Source: Pneumocystis sp. 'macacae' (Eukaryota > Ascomycota > Pneumocystomycetes > Pneumocystales > Pneumocystaceae). Taken from it: a stretch of DNA of 64,000 nucleotides. This document shows positions 9,518 to 23,017 of the stretch, piece after piece. Under the pieces are notes generated by a model. That model did not search any database, was not told the DNA's origin, and saw only the letters and a program-made list of their open reading frames with translations. Every line of letters starts with the position of its first letter. Position 1 is the stretch's first letter. The position numbers were made by a program, and so were the translations under genes. The stretch covers positions 426,761-490,760 of the forward strand of contig CM030727.1 in the NCBI GenBank assembly GCA_018127085.1, in the 5' to 3' direction.

Positions 9518-11876
9518 ATGTCAGTTGTAGGAATTGATCTTGGGTCATCTAAGACAGTAATTGCACATGTATATGGAGGAAATGTGCATATCGTAGTAAA
9601 CGAGGTTTCTAACCGCTCTACACCGTAAGTTTTATCTAGAAAATCTTACATATTAATTTTGAATATGAAGATCTATGGTATCGTTTGGCACAAAGAGTCG
9701 GTATCTTGGAGAATCAGCAAAAACGCAGGAAATAAGCAATTTTAAATATACAGTTTCATGTATAAAGCGTTTAATTGGTCGGAATTACGCCGATCCGGAG
9801 ATTTCTTCAATTGAAAAAGAGTATATACCCGCTGCATTGGTAGATGTGAATGGGCAAGTTGGAGTAAAGGCATTATTCTCTATGTGTTTTTACCAGAAAA
9901 ATTAATTTAGGTATTAGGTTAATTTTCTTGGAAAAAATGAACAATTTACATCAGTGCAGCTAGTTGCTATGTATTTAACAAAAATAAAGCAAACTTTTCA
10001 AAAAGAAAATCAGGGGGTTCCAGATGTTGTTATATCTGTTCCATTATGGTTTACTGATGCACAGCGACGAGGCATTATAGATGCTGCTCAGATTGCGGGT
10101 CTAAATATGCTCAGAATTATTAATGATACAACAGCAGCTGCTCTAAGTTACGGGATTACTAAAACAGATCTTCCTGAAGATAAGCCTCGCAATGTGTGCA
10201 TTGTCGATATTGGTTTTAGTGATTATACTGTATCAATCGTATCCTTTAAAAAGGGTCAGCTTGTTGTTAAGGGTGCAGCATGTGATCGAAACTTTGGTGG
10301 ACGTGATTTTGATAGAATTCTTACACAATATTTTGCTTTGGAATTTTTAAATAAATATAATATCGATATCACTACGAACCCCAAATCTAAATATAGAGTT
10401 ATGCTTGCAGTTGAGAAAATGAAAAAAGTTTTATCTGCTAATGCTGTTGCTCCTATTAGCGTTGAGTCATTAATGGATGATGTCGACGTTAGTTGTATAC
10501 TGTCTAGGGAAGATATGGAAAAAATAGTTACAAACTTATTTGATAGGGTTACTATTCCTTTAAAAGAAGCATTAGACAACGCGGGTATGACTACAGCGGA
10601 TATTGATTCTATTGAGATGATTGGTGGTTCTACAAGGATACCATCTCTTAAAGAAAGAATTTCTGCGTTCTTTGGAAAACCACTCTCATTTACACTTAAC
10701 CAAGATGAATCTGTTGCGCGTGGCTGTGCATTTGCTTGTGCTATTTTATCTCCTATCTTTAGAGTACGTGATTTTTCGATTCATGATTTACTTTCTTATC
10801 CTATTCAATTTTCTTGGGAAAGTTCTGGTGAAATTCCAGAAGAAGAGACCACTATTGTTGTTTTTCCGAAAAATAGTCCTGTTCCGTGTACAAAAATTCT
10901 TACATTTTATAGAAAAGAACCATTTATTATTGAGGCTTCATATTCAGACCCATCTAATTTACCGGGATATATTAGTCCGTATATAGGGAAATATTATATT
11001 AAAAATGTTACATCTAGCGAAAGTGGTGGCTTCTCTATTGTGAAAGTTAAGGTTCGAATTAATCTTCATGGACTTTTAAATTTCGAACATGCATATATTG
11101 TAGAAGAGCATGAGATTGATGAAATTGCACCTAAAGATGAAACTGCTGCCAAAAGTACAAAGAATGTAGATAATCTTAATAATGACGCACCCGCAGACTC
11201 AATGGATGTAGAACAAGAGAAGGTTGAAACACGAAAAGTTAAAAAGCTAGTAAAAAAAGCAGATCTACCCATTGTTTCGGAAAACATCTGCCTTGACATT
11301 AATACATTAAATTTTTTCAAAGAAAAAGAAGAAGCAATGGTTTTAGAGGATAAGATAGTAGCTAGTACTGAGAATCAAAAAAATGCACTGGAAGAATATA
11401 TTTATGACATGCGTAGTAAACTTAATGACGTGTATGCTGATTATGCTAGTAATGATGAGAAAACTAAACTTGAAAAAATGTTAGATGATGCAGAGGTATT
11501 TTATTAAAAACAATATTTTTATTCTTTTTAATTTTGTTTCTAGAGTTGGTTATATAACGAAGGTGAAGATACAACAAAAGCTGTATATATGAGTAAAATG
11601 GAAGATCTTATGAAAGCTGCTGCTCCAGTAGTTCAACGTAAATTTAATGCGGATGAAATTAAGCGCAAAGAACGTATTGCAAAGGAGGAAAAAGAGGCAC
11701 TAGAGAGAGAAGAACGTGAAAGAGCGGAACGTAAAAAAGCAGAAGCAGAAGCGGGAAATGATTCTAAAGAAAACAACAATCCAGCTTTTTCGAAAAAAGA
11801 TGGTAAACAAACACAGATACAAGATGATTTACATTTGCATTCTATGCATGACGCTGAAATGACTGATTCTGTTTAA
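9518..11876 (+). CDS. SSE1: Hsp110-family chaperone / nucleotide exchange factor (Sse1-like)
   Basis: Hsp110 proteins are nucleotide exchange factors for cytosolic Hsp70 and hold unfolded clients. Four exons (9518-9624, 9671-9863, 9918-11495, 11544-11876) join in frame to 736 residues. The N-terminus is MSVVGIDLGSSKTVIAHVYG, with NEVSNRSTPSMVSFG, the Hsp110 variant of the Hsp70 opening. The ATPase domain continues with VSVPLWFTDAQRRG-type and INDTTAAALSYGI motifs, then VDIGFSDY and EMIGGSTRIPSLKE. An acidic insertion follows the beta domain near residues 480-520. The tail is a charged helix rich in K/R/E (KRKERIAKEEKEALEREERE) ending MHDAEMTDSV. The third exon is entered through a donor GTAAAG at 9864. 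Length fits Sse1 (about 690-730). Two heat-shock elements lie upstream. Confidence 0.93.
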
Positions 11877-12054
11877 TATTAATAGGAAAAAAGGAAAATA
11901 TATGCAAAACAGTTAGATTTCCTAATTTCCTTACAAATATTTATAAATTATTTACTACAAATGAAAAATTTAGTTTTAATTTGTATTTTTAATATAGAAT
12001 TAAACTTTCGATAAACTTAGATATTTTTAAAATAATCTTGACGTTTTTAATAAA

Positions 12055-12898
12055 ATGAATATATTTTATAATCAAGCACTTAAGCAAATACAAAATTTAA
12101 AAAAGGATTTAAATTTATTTCAATCATTTATCACAGATAATACACCATTAACAACAATTCCACTTCAAGGTAAAATCAAAACTTGAAAAAATATATTAAT
12201 TTTATATAACTAAAAGCATCTAATAATTATGTTAGGCCAGATAACAGTGAGTCTAAATTCTCTTTTTAGAACTATCAATGAATATGAAGCAATGTCGAAA
12301 AAAGAAATAAATATAGAAAAACAAGAAAAAGCAATTTCAAGAGTTAAAAATTTTAAAAAACAATACTCAGAGTTAAAGGAAAATTTTGATGATCTTAAAA
12401 TAAAGTGTAAAGAAATAGTGATATTTCTAATATTATATTTATTAATTTATTAATATTTTATAAAAGGAATATTTAAATCAAAAAAATGAATTATTAGAGC
12501 GCCGAATTCATATAAATGTGTCACCAGAAAATCCTTATGGACATACTGAATCTAAAAAAATAAACCAGCAAGGAAATTATATGGAATCAACACATGATTT
12601 TTTAAAAATAACAGATTCGAAATTAGACGAATTTTTAGGACGAGGACAAGCTATACTTAATGATCTGATAGAACAAAGAATTTCTATGAAGGTAACTTGT
12701 TTTAAAAATTTATGAACAAGATCTTTATTAAAATAGGGAGTACAACGGAAAATGTATAATGTTGTAAATATACTAGGACTTAGTAAAAGTACACTTAAGT
12801 TTATTAGAAGGAGAATTTTACAAGATAAAGTATTGCTTTGGACTGGAATGATATTTACATTGTTATTTTTTTATTTAATTTATCATTGGTTAGGTTAA
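12055..12898 (+). CDS. BOS1: Golgi Qb-SNARE Bos1 (membrin/GOSR2)
   Basis: Bos1 is the Qb-SNARE of the ER-to-Golgi fusion complex. The first exon starts at the ATG at 12055 (MNIFYNQALKQIQNLKKDLN) and is followed by three short introns. The N-terminal helical region continues as LNSLFRTINEYEAMSK and RVKNFKKQYSELKENFDDLK. The linker has NPYGH, followed by the SNARE helix (LDEFLGRGQAILNDLIEQR, then VVNILGLSKSTLKFIRRR) and a single C-terminal membrane anchor (WTGMIFTLLFFYLIYHWLG) at the stop, as in membrin. A type IV tail-anchored topology with the SNARE domain in the cytosol is expected. It converges on the CDS1 gene, with 273 bp between stops. Confidence 0.85.
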
Positions 12899-13171
12899 AT
12901 ATTAAAAACTAGAACAATTTTATAAATTGTTTATATTTTTAGAATTATCTATTTCTATTATTAACGTTTAAAAGTATAATATTTTTGGATCTTCATTCTA
13001 AAAAATATTCTTAATATAACCATTATAAAACAATAATAATAAAACACAAATTTACAAAACAACTATAGTTATAAATATATTTTAAACTAATAACCATATT
13101 TAAAAGATAAACTAAAAATGCAAAATAAATAATTAAAGAAAATATTTAATAAGTAATATACAAAATACTTT

Positions 13172-14900
13172 TCAAGATGTAGAATTTTTGAGACAATCAA
13201 GAACAGTACCTGGTAAGACGCCTTGGGAAACAAGGTATTTATATAAACTATTAGAAAGTCTCATTTGTTGGTCATATGTCAATGAAGTAATAGCAGTTTG
13301 GAGAACAGATCCTACAGAAACATGGGTTACCTATAAAAATATTAGTAAATATTAATATAATTTTTAGAAAAAGACAGCAATAAAACTATGATAATAAAGA
13401 TATACAAAAAATCCATTTATGAATTGGCAATCAAAACGATCAGTCAAACCTCCATGTCCAGGTATTGAGTCTCCAAAATCTTTGATTTTAAATGCGCGTT
13501 TAAGTCCAGATGCGAAAAAACCTCCGAATGGTGCAATAAGAGACGCAAAAGTAGAAAATACCATAAGGTGAAATTCTACTGGTCTTATAGTAATGGTATG
13601 ATATGGAAAACCCAAATATGATACTATAAATTTTGGAACAGAAAATTGCTGTAAAATAAATGTTGGATTTGGAACACATTCTAATCCAATTAATGCAGTA
13701 GCCCCAAGATCCTAATTCATGCATCAATATTAATAATAAACACATATTAGTTACTCTTAATGGACATATCATATAATTCCAGTGAAGGATAATGTTTCCC
13801 ATAGTAAGTCCAAGAACTACAGTGCAAATCCAGCCCCCGATAAATCCTTCAACTGTTTTTTTAGGTGAAAGCTTAATAAGTTGAGTTCGACCAAAAAGTT
13901 TTCCACATAAATATGAAAAAATATCATTACATATAACAAGTGATGCGGGTAATAGAAACCTATATGTTTAATTAAGAACATGTTTAGAAAAGAGTGTATA
14001 TTACCAAAATATGCCTTCGAATATATTATTAATGATAAAATGACTTTGCCCTACAATTAATAATAATATCATATGAGTCCAACAAAATTGTGTAAATTGG
14101 TATTTATAATGTCCTTTTTTAAGATTCATAACAAAAAATATAAAGCCTAAAGGAGTAAATCAAATATAAACCAAACATTTTATAGTAAAATTACCCCCAA
14201 CATAAAGTATAAAACTAATAAATCGGTGATGAATGGCAATAGAAAATAAAAATGCGTTTACAATAATAATATGTTTAAAATAATAAATAAGACTTTCACC
14301 ATATGCGAAATATAAAGTTGTAGAAAGAAAATACCTATTGTTAATTAAAAAATTAACAGAAATATAATAAATACCAATTAAGAGTCCGAAACCATGGAAG
14401 CTTCTTCTCCTTATCCGAAATATTGACAATAGCGATCAATTCTTTAAAAACTATTACTTGAATAATAGTAAGTAAAACAATAATCCAAATATGTCCTGCT
14501 GCAACAATTACAAGAAATCCAAAAATCATAGCAAAAGTCCATATTGTTCTTAAATAAAAATTTGATCTGTTTTCCAAAAAACAAACATCTGCATGCTCAC
14601 TCTGTTTTTTATTAGAATTTATTCAAAAATCACATATTTTATTATATAAAAACTTTAACACGAAAATATAATAATAAATCATTTAAACAAATGTACAAAA
14701 AGACATACCTCGTTGTTTTTATCTTCATTAAAATCAGATCCTATTTGTTTTCGTATATTTTTATGATTTTTAATCATTCTTTCATTTATTTTATCTATAT
14801 TAGATATTTTTTTAATTTCTGCATCTAACAGTCTTGGTTGCTGTAAGGAGCTGTTAGAAAAATGCCGGGAAAGTCCCCGATGCATCTTTTTTGAAGGCAT
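13172..14900 (-). CDS. CDS1: Phosphatidate cytidylyltransferase (CDP-diacylglycerol synthase)
   Basis: This enzyme makes CDP-diacylglycerol from CTP and phosphatidate in the ER membrane, the branch point to phosphatidylinositol and phosphatidylserine. On the minus strand the first exon begins [20 protein letters not shown], a charged cytosolic head. An exon with [20 protein letters not shown] opens the membrane part, and several hydrophobic exons follow. The family signature is clear in [18 protein letters not shown] followed by LTDRFDCQF, encoded around 13430-13500. The last exon reads [17 protein letters not shown], then [16 protein letters not shown] and a stop at 13172. The ATG at 14900 was chosen because the upstream part of the frame starts with non-ATG codons. 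Splice joints in the middle were not all resolved. It is divergent from UPF2. Confidence 0.92.
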
Positions 14901-15023
14901 TTTTTTATTTTTATTTTTTTTAAGAAATCGTTTTTTTCTAACATTTGAAATGTATCTAATTTTAAAAAACCACTTTTTTAAGTAAATAATATTCAAGAAA
15001 TTCTAATAAATGGCGGTTTGAAA
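14901..15023. promoter_or_regulatory. Divergent promoter region, CDS1 and UPF2
   Basis: The two start codons face apart with 123 bp between them, so the promoter region is shared. The sequence is AT-rich and no specific factor site is evident. The call rests on gene orientation and spacing. Confidence 0.5.
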
Positions 15024-18000
15024 ATGAGTCAAAATACACAAGAAGAAGTGCAAGATGTATGTTTTTTTTTGAGAAAATTTAAATATAATAAAAAAACAGT
15101 TGATAAATATAAATGTTCATTTTAATGAAGAAAAACAAAGAAAAAAAATGGAACTTCGTACCAAAAATTTAGAAACATGGAATGGAGCACAAGGTTTTAT
15201 ATAGGATAAGAAAGACTTGTTTAATTTCTTATTAGGAATATTTAAGACAGCACCTAGTCTTGATGCTAGTTTGAAAAAAAATACAGCTTTTATTAAACGC
15301 TTGCGTGCAGGGATTACAGGAGATGTCCATAATCAATTGATGAGGGATTTAAAGACATTATCACTTGAAAAATATATCTCGGAGATTGTAGGAGCAGTTA
15401 TAGAAGGTTTACAAAAATCTAAAACATCTATGGACATTTTTGCAGCTATTGAGGTATTTTAATTATTTGTGTTGTTATTTTTTTATTCCCGTAGGTTGTT
15501 TCTGCGCTCCACCAAAGATTTTCAACTTTATTCACTCCTTTTTTAACTTTTCAGATAGCACGTGGTCTTACTCAACCATTAAAAAGCTATATGGCATCGT
15601 TAACACCAGAACAACGCGAAAAAGAAGATTCTCAACGTTTATTGAAACAACGTATTCTTCTTCGTGTTTCTGTTGAACTTTGGCTTGTTGGAGTTTTACG
15701 TACTTTGAATGATGCAATTCCATTTGGTGTTGCTACAAATACTAATTCTCAACTAAAACCTTCAAAATACCAGAAACGTTCTGAAAGCAATATAAATGAG
15801 CCTTTTGTGTATTCTATTATCAAAGATATTATTCACCAAGATCGGGACTATATTAATTTACCTCTTATTGTAACTTTTGTAAGGAATTTTGCAACTGATA
15901 TTTTTTGTATCAGTCAAAAACGTTTGCGAAAGATTTTTGATGGAAATGCTTCTGAAAATTCAATAGAGTATTCCCAACAATATATTATTGATGAAAATAT
16001 GTCTATTTGTCCTTCTGACATTAGAGAAAATATTAAGCTTCTGTTGCAGAAATATTTTGACGATTTGAAAGAGTACATAACAAAAGAATATAGGGTTTGT
16101 ATTTTTATCGTAATTTTTATCTAATATTTATCTAGAACCTCAAAATTCAAGAAAAAAGTGTATCTGATGCATCTGTTAGTCGAGGAGAAATTAATGAGGA
16201 TCGTCAAAATAATCTTGACCGTTTGGAAAAACACTTAGAAAAACTAATTAATAATGCAAAAATGTAATAATTATTTTTTATAAACTATTCTAAATATTAT
16301 AGATTAGCAGATATTTTAGGTTTATTGATGCCAGATTTGAAGGATCAAGATGAAGATATACTAAATAATACGGATTCATGTATACGTATTAGTAATTCTT
16401 TTTTGCAAGAGAAAGAAGAAATTATTGTTAATGGTTTATGGGAAGATGATGATCAGAAAAAATTTTATGAAGATATTATTGATTTAAAAGATACTGTTCC
16501 TTCCAGTTTTTTAACTAATGATAAAAAACAAAATAAAGAAAGCGAAATATCCAACGAAAGCAAACCACCTATAGATAAACTTGATGAAATTGATTTAGAT
16601 ATTACTGATGATAATATTGAGGCTATCGAAAATGAAATAAATGAAAAGTATTGACTTTATTAATATAATTTCACTTTAAATGATTCCTAGTGATTTTTTT
16701 CAAGAAGATTTGAATACACCTAAAGGAGTTGGAGTACAAATTGATATTTATATTACTCGTTTGCTGGAAATTAATAATCGTGACATGGTTGATCAGGCGG
16801 CAATAGACTTTTGTTTTTTGAACTCAAAAGCTTCTAGGAATAGATTAATAAAGGTTTTAAAATGCGATTTATACAAAAGCATCTGACTTTAAAGGTTTTA
16901 TGTGAACCTCCTCGAAACCGTCAAGATATATTTCCTTATTATTCGCGTTTGATTGCAACACTAGGAAAATATATGCCTAGTATCAGGGACTCTGTTATTG
17001 AATATGTTAGTTATTATTTATTATTTATAATAAAACTAATTTTATTTTAGCTTATTAAACAATTTAAAAAAATAGTTGCTCTAGGAACTAAAGATTTGGA
17101 ATTACGTACAAGGGTAAAAATCATTAACTTCGTAAAACTTTCTCATTGTTTAAGAATGTTCGATATTTATCGGAGCTTATAAAGTTTAATTCTGTCCCAC
17201 ATCATTTAGTATTTCATTGTTTTAAATTGACTATTGACAAATTTTCAAAACAAACTATAGAAACTTTGTGTATTTTATTAGAAGAATGTGGCAGGTTTTT
17301 GTTTCGGCATCCTGAAACAAATCCAAGAATGGTTGCTTTGGTATGATATTTATTTTATTATTAATGAAAATTGATATTTTTATAGTTAGAAACAATTATA
17401 AGGAAAAAAAATGCGCAAAATTTAGGACAACAGGAACGTCTTATGATTGAAAATGCTTTTTATTATGTAATTTTTTTTATTTTAAATATTTTTTTAAAAA
17501 ATATAGGTCAATCCTCCCGAACAATCGGTAATTCATGATAAAATTCAATCAATTGAAGAGCTTTATATTAGGAAGCTAATATATTATGATTTAAATAAAA
17601 AAAATTATCCACGAATACTTAAACAATTAAGAAAACTGCATTGGGAAAATCCAGAGGTAATTAAATTATTTTTTTTTTAAATAACATATCAAGGTGGAAA
17701 ACTTGCTTTTTAAACTTTTTTTGAAAGTATGGGATCTTCGTTTTAATAATATACACTTGTTAGCAATTTTGATTAAGGGTTTATCTTTTTACCATCATGA
17801 ATTTACTATAAAATTAGTCGATAGTATTCTTGAATTAATTCGCGTTGGCTTAGAAGAAAATAGTTATAAACATAATCAAAGACAAATTGCACTGGTTAGA
17901 TATTTAGGGGAGTTATATAATTATAAGATTATAGATACTCCAGTTATATTTGATACTTTATATACCTTAGTTATATTTGGACATGGTAAGAATATAAATA

Positions 18001-19060
18001 TTTATTCCTTTATTAATTTTAAATAGCTGAAGGAAGACCTCATCCTGATAAATATACATTGATTGATCCTCCAGATGATTTTTTTCGTATTCATTTAGTT
18101 TGCACATTATTAGATACATGTGGGTTATGTTTTGACAGAGGTTCATCAAGAAAAAAGTTAGATATTTTTTTAGCATTTTTTCAGGTTATAAGAATTATCT
18201 ATGATAATTTTTATTCTTATAAAATTAGTATTATATATATACCAAACATCCGCTTACTATGGATATAGAGTTTATTTTACAAGATACTATGCATTTAATT
18301 CGCTCAAATTTAAAGCTATCCTCGTCACTTGAAGAAGCTGCGAAAGGGATGGATGAAATGATTACTAAATATATTAAGCCTTATGGTACAATTTAAAGAT
18401 TTTTTATTTTTATTAACTTTTATAGATATTCAAACGAATTCTCATAATATAGAGGATAGCACTGATACAGAATCCTTTAATGATGATGATGTACTTATAA
18501 TTGATGATCATGAGACTGAAATTCAAGAAAAAGATGATATGGGGGTAATTTATGTTTTATTAAAATTAAAAACTTATAAAAAAAGGATAACATTAAGAAT
18601 GATTCTATACACGTTAATGATGATGATGAAATAATTATTTTTAGAAGAGAGCAGCGTAATAAGAAAGAAGAGGAGGAATTTGATTATGAATTTTCAAAAA
18701 TGATTTCTGAAAGTCTTGAAACTCGTAAATTTGATCGTAAAGGAATATTTGATCTTCCATTGCCAATTAAAAAACAAAGTATCCAATTAAATTCTAATAA
18801 AATAGAACAACCTAATATATTAAATAACAATATTGCTTTTACATTACTTGTTAAACGAGGAAATCGTCCAATGGTATACTTGATATTTTTGAATATTAAT
18901 TTATATTTTCTAGACTTATATGGTTGATATACCATCTGATTCGGCATTAGCTATATCAACGAAAACGAAAAAAGAGGCAGAAAAACAGGAACAACAGCAT
19001 ATTAAATCTCTTGTTCTTAAGTATGAACAGATAGATGATGATGAAAAAAGAGGTCTATAA
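15024..19060 (+). CDS. UPF2: Nonsense-mediated decay factor Upf2/Nmd2
   Basis: Upf2 bridges Upf1 and Upf3 in nonsense-mediated mRNA decay. The gene is fragmented by a dozen or more introns of about 45 bases. The start is MSQNTQEEVQD at 15024. The first MIF4G domain is read as LDASLKKNTAFIKRLRAGIT, LSLEKYISEIVGAVIEGL and LTPEQREKEDSQRLLKQRIL. An acidic linker (EIDLDITDDNIEAIENEI) follows near 16,600. The second and third MIF4G parts include YLSELIKFNSVPHHLVFHCF, LVRYLGELYNYKIIDTPVIF and DDFFRIHLVCTLLDTCGLCF. Acidic stretches near 18,480-18,640 lead to the C-terminal Upf1-binding region (EEEFDYEFSKMISESLETRK, GNRPM) and a stop at 19060. Domain order and length match the family. Exact exon borders are approximate. 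Confidence 0.9.
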
Positions 19061-19611
19061 TATTATAAATTATATAAATTACTTATATATGATTTCTTTT
19101 TTTTGAAACAATTTATATATATTGAACTTAGAAAATAATTGATTAATCATTATACAAATAGAATTGCGTAATGGATAAACATTAAATAAAATATACTTTT
19201 GAACTTTTAAATTTTTTAATTTTAGAAATAAATATGATTTGATAACGCAATATAATTGAAACATATATTTATTTCTTATTATAACTATTAGATTGATAAA
19301 GTTTTATCGTTATATATTAAGAATTTTTAAATATATTGTAACAAATATACTCTTTAATTATTTAATAATAAAAATGTATAAAATGTATATTTATTAAAAG
19401 TTTAGTTTTTTATATATTCTTTATTTCAAAGAATATTAATATAATAATTTAATTAAAATACAGATTATATTTTTAATATATATTTTTTTTTAAATTTCGA
19501 TTGATTTTTATATAATTTACGTGTTCATGAGTTTGTGCGCGTTATTTATAAACTCGTACTTTAGTATAATGAAATAAATTTTAAAAATAAAATAAAATTA
19601 TATTCTAAATT
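19061..19611. other. AT-rich intergenic region
   Basis: About 550 bases of AT-rich sequence separate UPF2 and the FHA gene. I see no gene, repeat or RNA in it. Confidence 0.65.
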
Positions 19612-21018
19612 ATGGATCACGGCTTTTCTGCTGAATCGTTTTGTGAAGAATATTCAAAAAAGAATGATTTATTAAATTCATCATCTTCACCTTTGTATTA
19701 CATTCATCAAAGTTCAAATCAAAGTAAGTATTATCATGGAAATATTTAAATTATAAAGAAATGTTAATATTAGAAAATGCATATTTTACTCCAGATCTAT
19801 CCTCGTCTACTGCTTTTTGTTGCACATCGTCTCCACAATATAAATATAGTTCTTTTGATAATCTACCTTCTTTACGTTTAAATGAATTAAAAGCAGTTTA
19901 TATCGGGCGTTCTAGTCAATCATGTGCTCTTTCAATATCAAGGAATAATAAGTTTGTTAGTCGTATTCATGCTAAGATTGAGTATCACTTGGAAAATAGG
20001 GCAATTTATATTACATGTTTAGGATGGAATGGTATGTTACTTCATATCCATAAAGAGTATGAACCAAGAAAAATAAAAAAAAATCAAACTAGTGTTGTTG
20101 AGTGGGTGCCAGGTATTGGTCCTATTATTCTTGAGATTGCAGGGTCATTTTCTCAAATTTTATGGCCTATATTTTTAGAAATGTCGGTTAATAATGAAAA
20201 GTATATTAATGAGGTCTATTCTCCTTGTATTAACGACGAAAATATTCCACCATCTTCTCAAAGGGTATGTCGTCGTCTGGAATTTGATAAAGATAGATTA
20301 GAAAGAATTCCTTTAAAAGAGTTAACTTATGATGATCTTAACAATATTAAAATCTATAATTCACCAACATCTACAGACTCAGACTCTTTACAATTGATTC
20401 CTTTAAATAATAGTAATAGTCTTGATAATCTTATTTTTGATATTCATTTTTTTAGATAAAATTAGAATATTTTCAAATGATATACAACCTCTTTCTTTAA
20501 CTCCAAATAGTTCTAATTCTAAGAAAAACTTTGTTGATTCTGATTTACTTGATTCTGTTTTAGCTATTCTTGCATTTTCACCACTAAGTGCTATACCTTC
20601 ATCTACACTTATACACTTATTTCCTACTACTTTTTCAAAAGAAGATGTTGAGGAATGGTTAAGGGGTGCTGGACAATTTGTTGCAGAAATAAAACGAGAG
20701 GGAAAAGATGCTGCAGGAAAACCACTTGAAAGTGAATGGTACTATATTCCAGAAAGTAAAATATACAATTCAAATTATGTTTTTATCTTATTTAATTTAG
20801 AAGATAATAATGAAGGAAGGAGAGCAAGGTTACAACCATACCTTAAACCAATTAGAGAATCAAGAAAGATACATAAGCAGGTGATTTATAAAACTTTACT
20901 TTTTGAACTAGAATTGATAAAATAGTATTACTGGAAAAAACCCAAATTATCAACTTCAAGTAATTTAACAACATTTACTCCTCTAAAAAAAAAGAAAAAA
21001 AGAAAAAGTTTTTATTAA
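19612..21018 (+). CDS. FHA-domain protein, Tos4/Plm2-like
   Basis: The FHA domain binds phosphothreonine. Here it reads VYIGRSSQSCALSISRNNKF, then VSRIHAKIEYHLENRAIYIT and GWNGMLL. The GRS, SRIHA and GWNG positions are the expected loop residues. Exons run 19612-19723, 19774-20412 and 20456-20880 (the last probably split by a 45-base intron ending before KDNNEGRRARLQPYLKPIRE) and 20926-21018, about 407 residues in all. The C-terminus holds a conserved winged-helix-like stretch (SVLAILAFSPLSAIPSSTLI, EEWLRGAGQFVAEIKREG) and ends in YYWKKP plus a basic KKKKKKRKS tail suggesting nuclear location. In yeasts Tos4 and Plm2 are G1/S and checkpoint-linked FHA chromatin proteins. The FHA call is firm; the Tos4/Plm2 link is by architecture only. 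Confidence 0.7.
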
Positions 21019-21762
21019 AATTGAAATTTTATGATAACTTTTATATTTTATATATGTTTTTATAAAATATCTCTCTTGCTAATTTAATATAAATGATTCT
21101 TTAAAATTAGTTTTTAAAACAAGTAAATATATATTATTTTTAGAAAGTATTTGATAATTTCTATAACTTTAAAAAAAAAATATTTCAATTAATTTGATAT
21201 GTAGTGTTAATTCTAAACTTATTAATTATAGTTATAATTAAAAGGCTATTTGAAAATTAGTGTAAATGTTATATTAAGATTTAAAAAGATAATTTACAAG
21301 TATTTTAGAAATACATTAATTTAATAGTAATTTAAAAATTAATATTTTTTTATTAAAAAAAACAAATTTTAAAAAATTATACTTAAATCTAGATATAAAA
21401 GAATCTTTAATTAAAAAGTACTTTAAAATTAAAATTGAACTTATGGATTAACAATAAAAAAGTTAGCTCAAATGCTTATAAAAATCATTAAGAAAACTTT
21501 TAGTTTCAAAATATATTTACATTTATTTTTTAAAAACAGTTTCTAATCGATTTGAAATCAGAAGTGTATTTTTCGTCAGTAAATCAATTAAAGGAATAAA
21601 ACATAATACTAAGCTTTTTCTTAAATCACGTTTCTTTTTATATTTAATAAATACACAGTATTATATTTTTCATAATAATTATTTCCGTTTTTTAAGTAAC
21701 GAACATATCAAATTTTAAACATTTTGCAATTTTGTTATGCATATTCATAATAACATTTTTCA
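21019..21762. other. AT-rich intergenic region
   Basis: This is 744 bases of AT-rich DNA upstream of MIA40 with many T and A runs. No coding, RNA or repeat feature can be supported. Confidence 0.65.
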
Positions 21763-22421
21763 ATGACTTCTTTTATTAAAGTAGATACAAATAAGGTATT
21801 AGTTATTTCTTATGTTTTGTTATGATATATGATAATTAACATGAATCTAGTCAGAAAGTACAAATAATGATAATAATGAAAATTTAGCATTATCTGATTC
21901 AGAAGATAATGAAGAATCCGCCTTTAATCCTAAAACAGGGGAAATAAATTGGTAGAATAGTATTTGTTCCCAATTTATATTCACTAATAAAATTAGGGAT
22001 TGTCCATGTCTTGGAGGAAGTAAGAAAGTTTTAAAATCATATAAATAGACTAAGTACATAGTGGCTCATGGACCATGTGGAGAAGAATTTAAGTCTGCAT
22101 TTTCTTGTTTTGTTTATTCAGAAGAAGAGCCTAAAGGCATAGAATGTATAGAAAAATTTCAAATAATGCAAAATTGTTTTAGAAAATATCCAGAGATTTA
22201 TAATAATGGTAATTTCTTCACATGTTAGAATTTTTGTTTAGTTTATAGAAGAAATTAATAATGATGATGACATAGAAATTAATAATCAAAATAATAAAGG
22301 TGATAAAGACAGTGCAATTACTGATGATTATGATAATATAAAAAGCGATGATCAGAATAACATAAATAATAATCAAAATAGTATAAATAATAACAGCAAT
22401 CTAAAAAATTCTTCAGAATAA
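21763..22421 (+). CDS. MIA40: Mia40/CHCHD4 oxidoreductase of the mitochondrial intermembrane space
   Basis: Mia40 oxidises and traps cysteine-rich proteins entering the intermembrane space. Exons 21763-21795, 21851-21951, 21997-22019, 22062-22208 and 22249-22421 join exactly to 158 residues. The redox CPC motif is in INWDCPCLGGMAHGPCG. The twin CX9C helices are [11 protein letters not shown] and [11 protein letters not shown], ending in RKYPEIY. The N-terminus ([20 protein letters not shown]) is acidic and polar, with no presequence or membrane anchor in this model. Most fungal Mia40 proteins are anchored, whereas the animal form is short and soluble. The tail is low-complexity Asn/Asp. The middle exon is only 23 bases. 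It converges on the thiamine pyrophosphokinase gene. Confidence 0.9.
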
Positions 22422-23017
22422 GAACTAATAATTAAAACAATACAAAAAATAATAAAAATATTGTAAAAATAATCAAGATATTATAAAAATTGATAAATAT
22501 AAAAAATAATATAGAATAGAAATAAAAATAACATTGAAATTGTAAAGTCTACTGATTTACAAAGATAAATTAAATTTTAAAATATTTATTTTTTAGTTTT
22601 TATCTAATATATATTTTTTTATATTAAAATATTAAACCATCTAAATTATAACACAGTATTATTAATATTTTAAAAAATATATAATTTTTAAATTTTAGTT
22701 ATTCTCTATTTTCCAATGTTAGAATGATAACATTTAAAATATATAAAGCCTTTAAATCTATTTGTATTTTTATACTTTTATACTTTTAATTTTAAAATTT
22801 TTTTATAATATTAATATTTAAAATATTGTTGAAATTAAATAAAAAAGTAAAAACATTTAAATTTTAAAATATATCATAAAATTTAAAATTATCTAGTAAC
22901 TTCATAATATAATATAAATACGTACATGCACACACACATATAAGATTATGGTTATATAAGATAATTATGTAATAATTAAAGTATTAACTATATTTACAAA
23001 AAATATCTACTTAATAT
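22422..23017. other. AT-rich region between convergent genes
   Basis: About 600 bases lie between the stops of MIA40 and thiamine pyrophosphokinase. They are AT-rich, with a short CACACACAC-like tract near 22930. No feature can be supported. Confidence 0.6.

Noticed and set aside
9864..9917. A GC-AG intron in the Hsp110 gene starting at GCATTA
   Set aside because: A canonical donor GTAAAG six bases upstream, with the same acceptor, gives a good Hsp110 alignment and an exact frame, so the non-canonical site is not needed.
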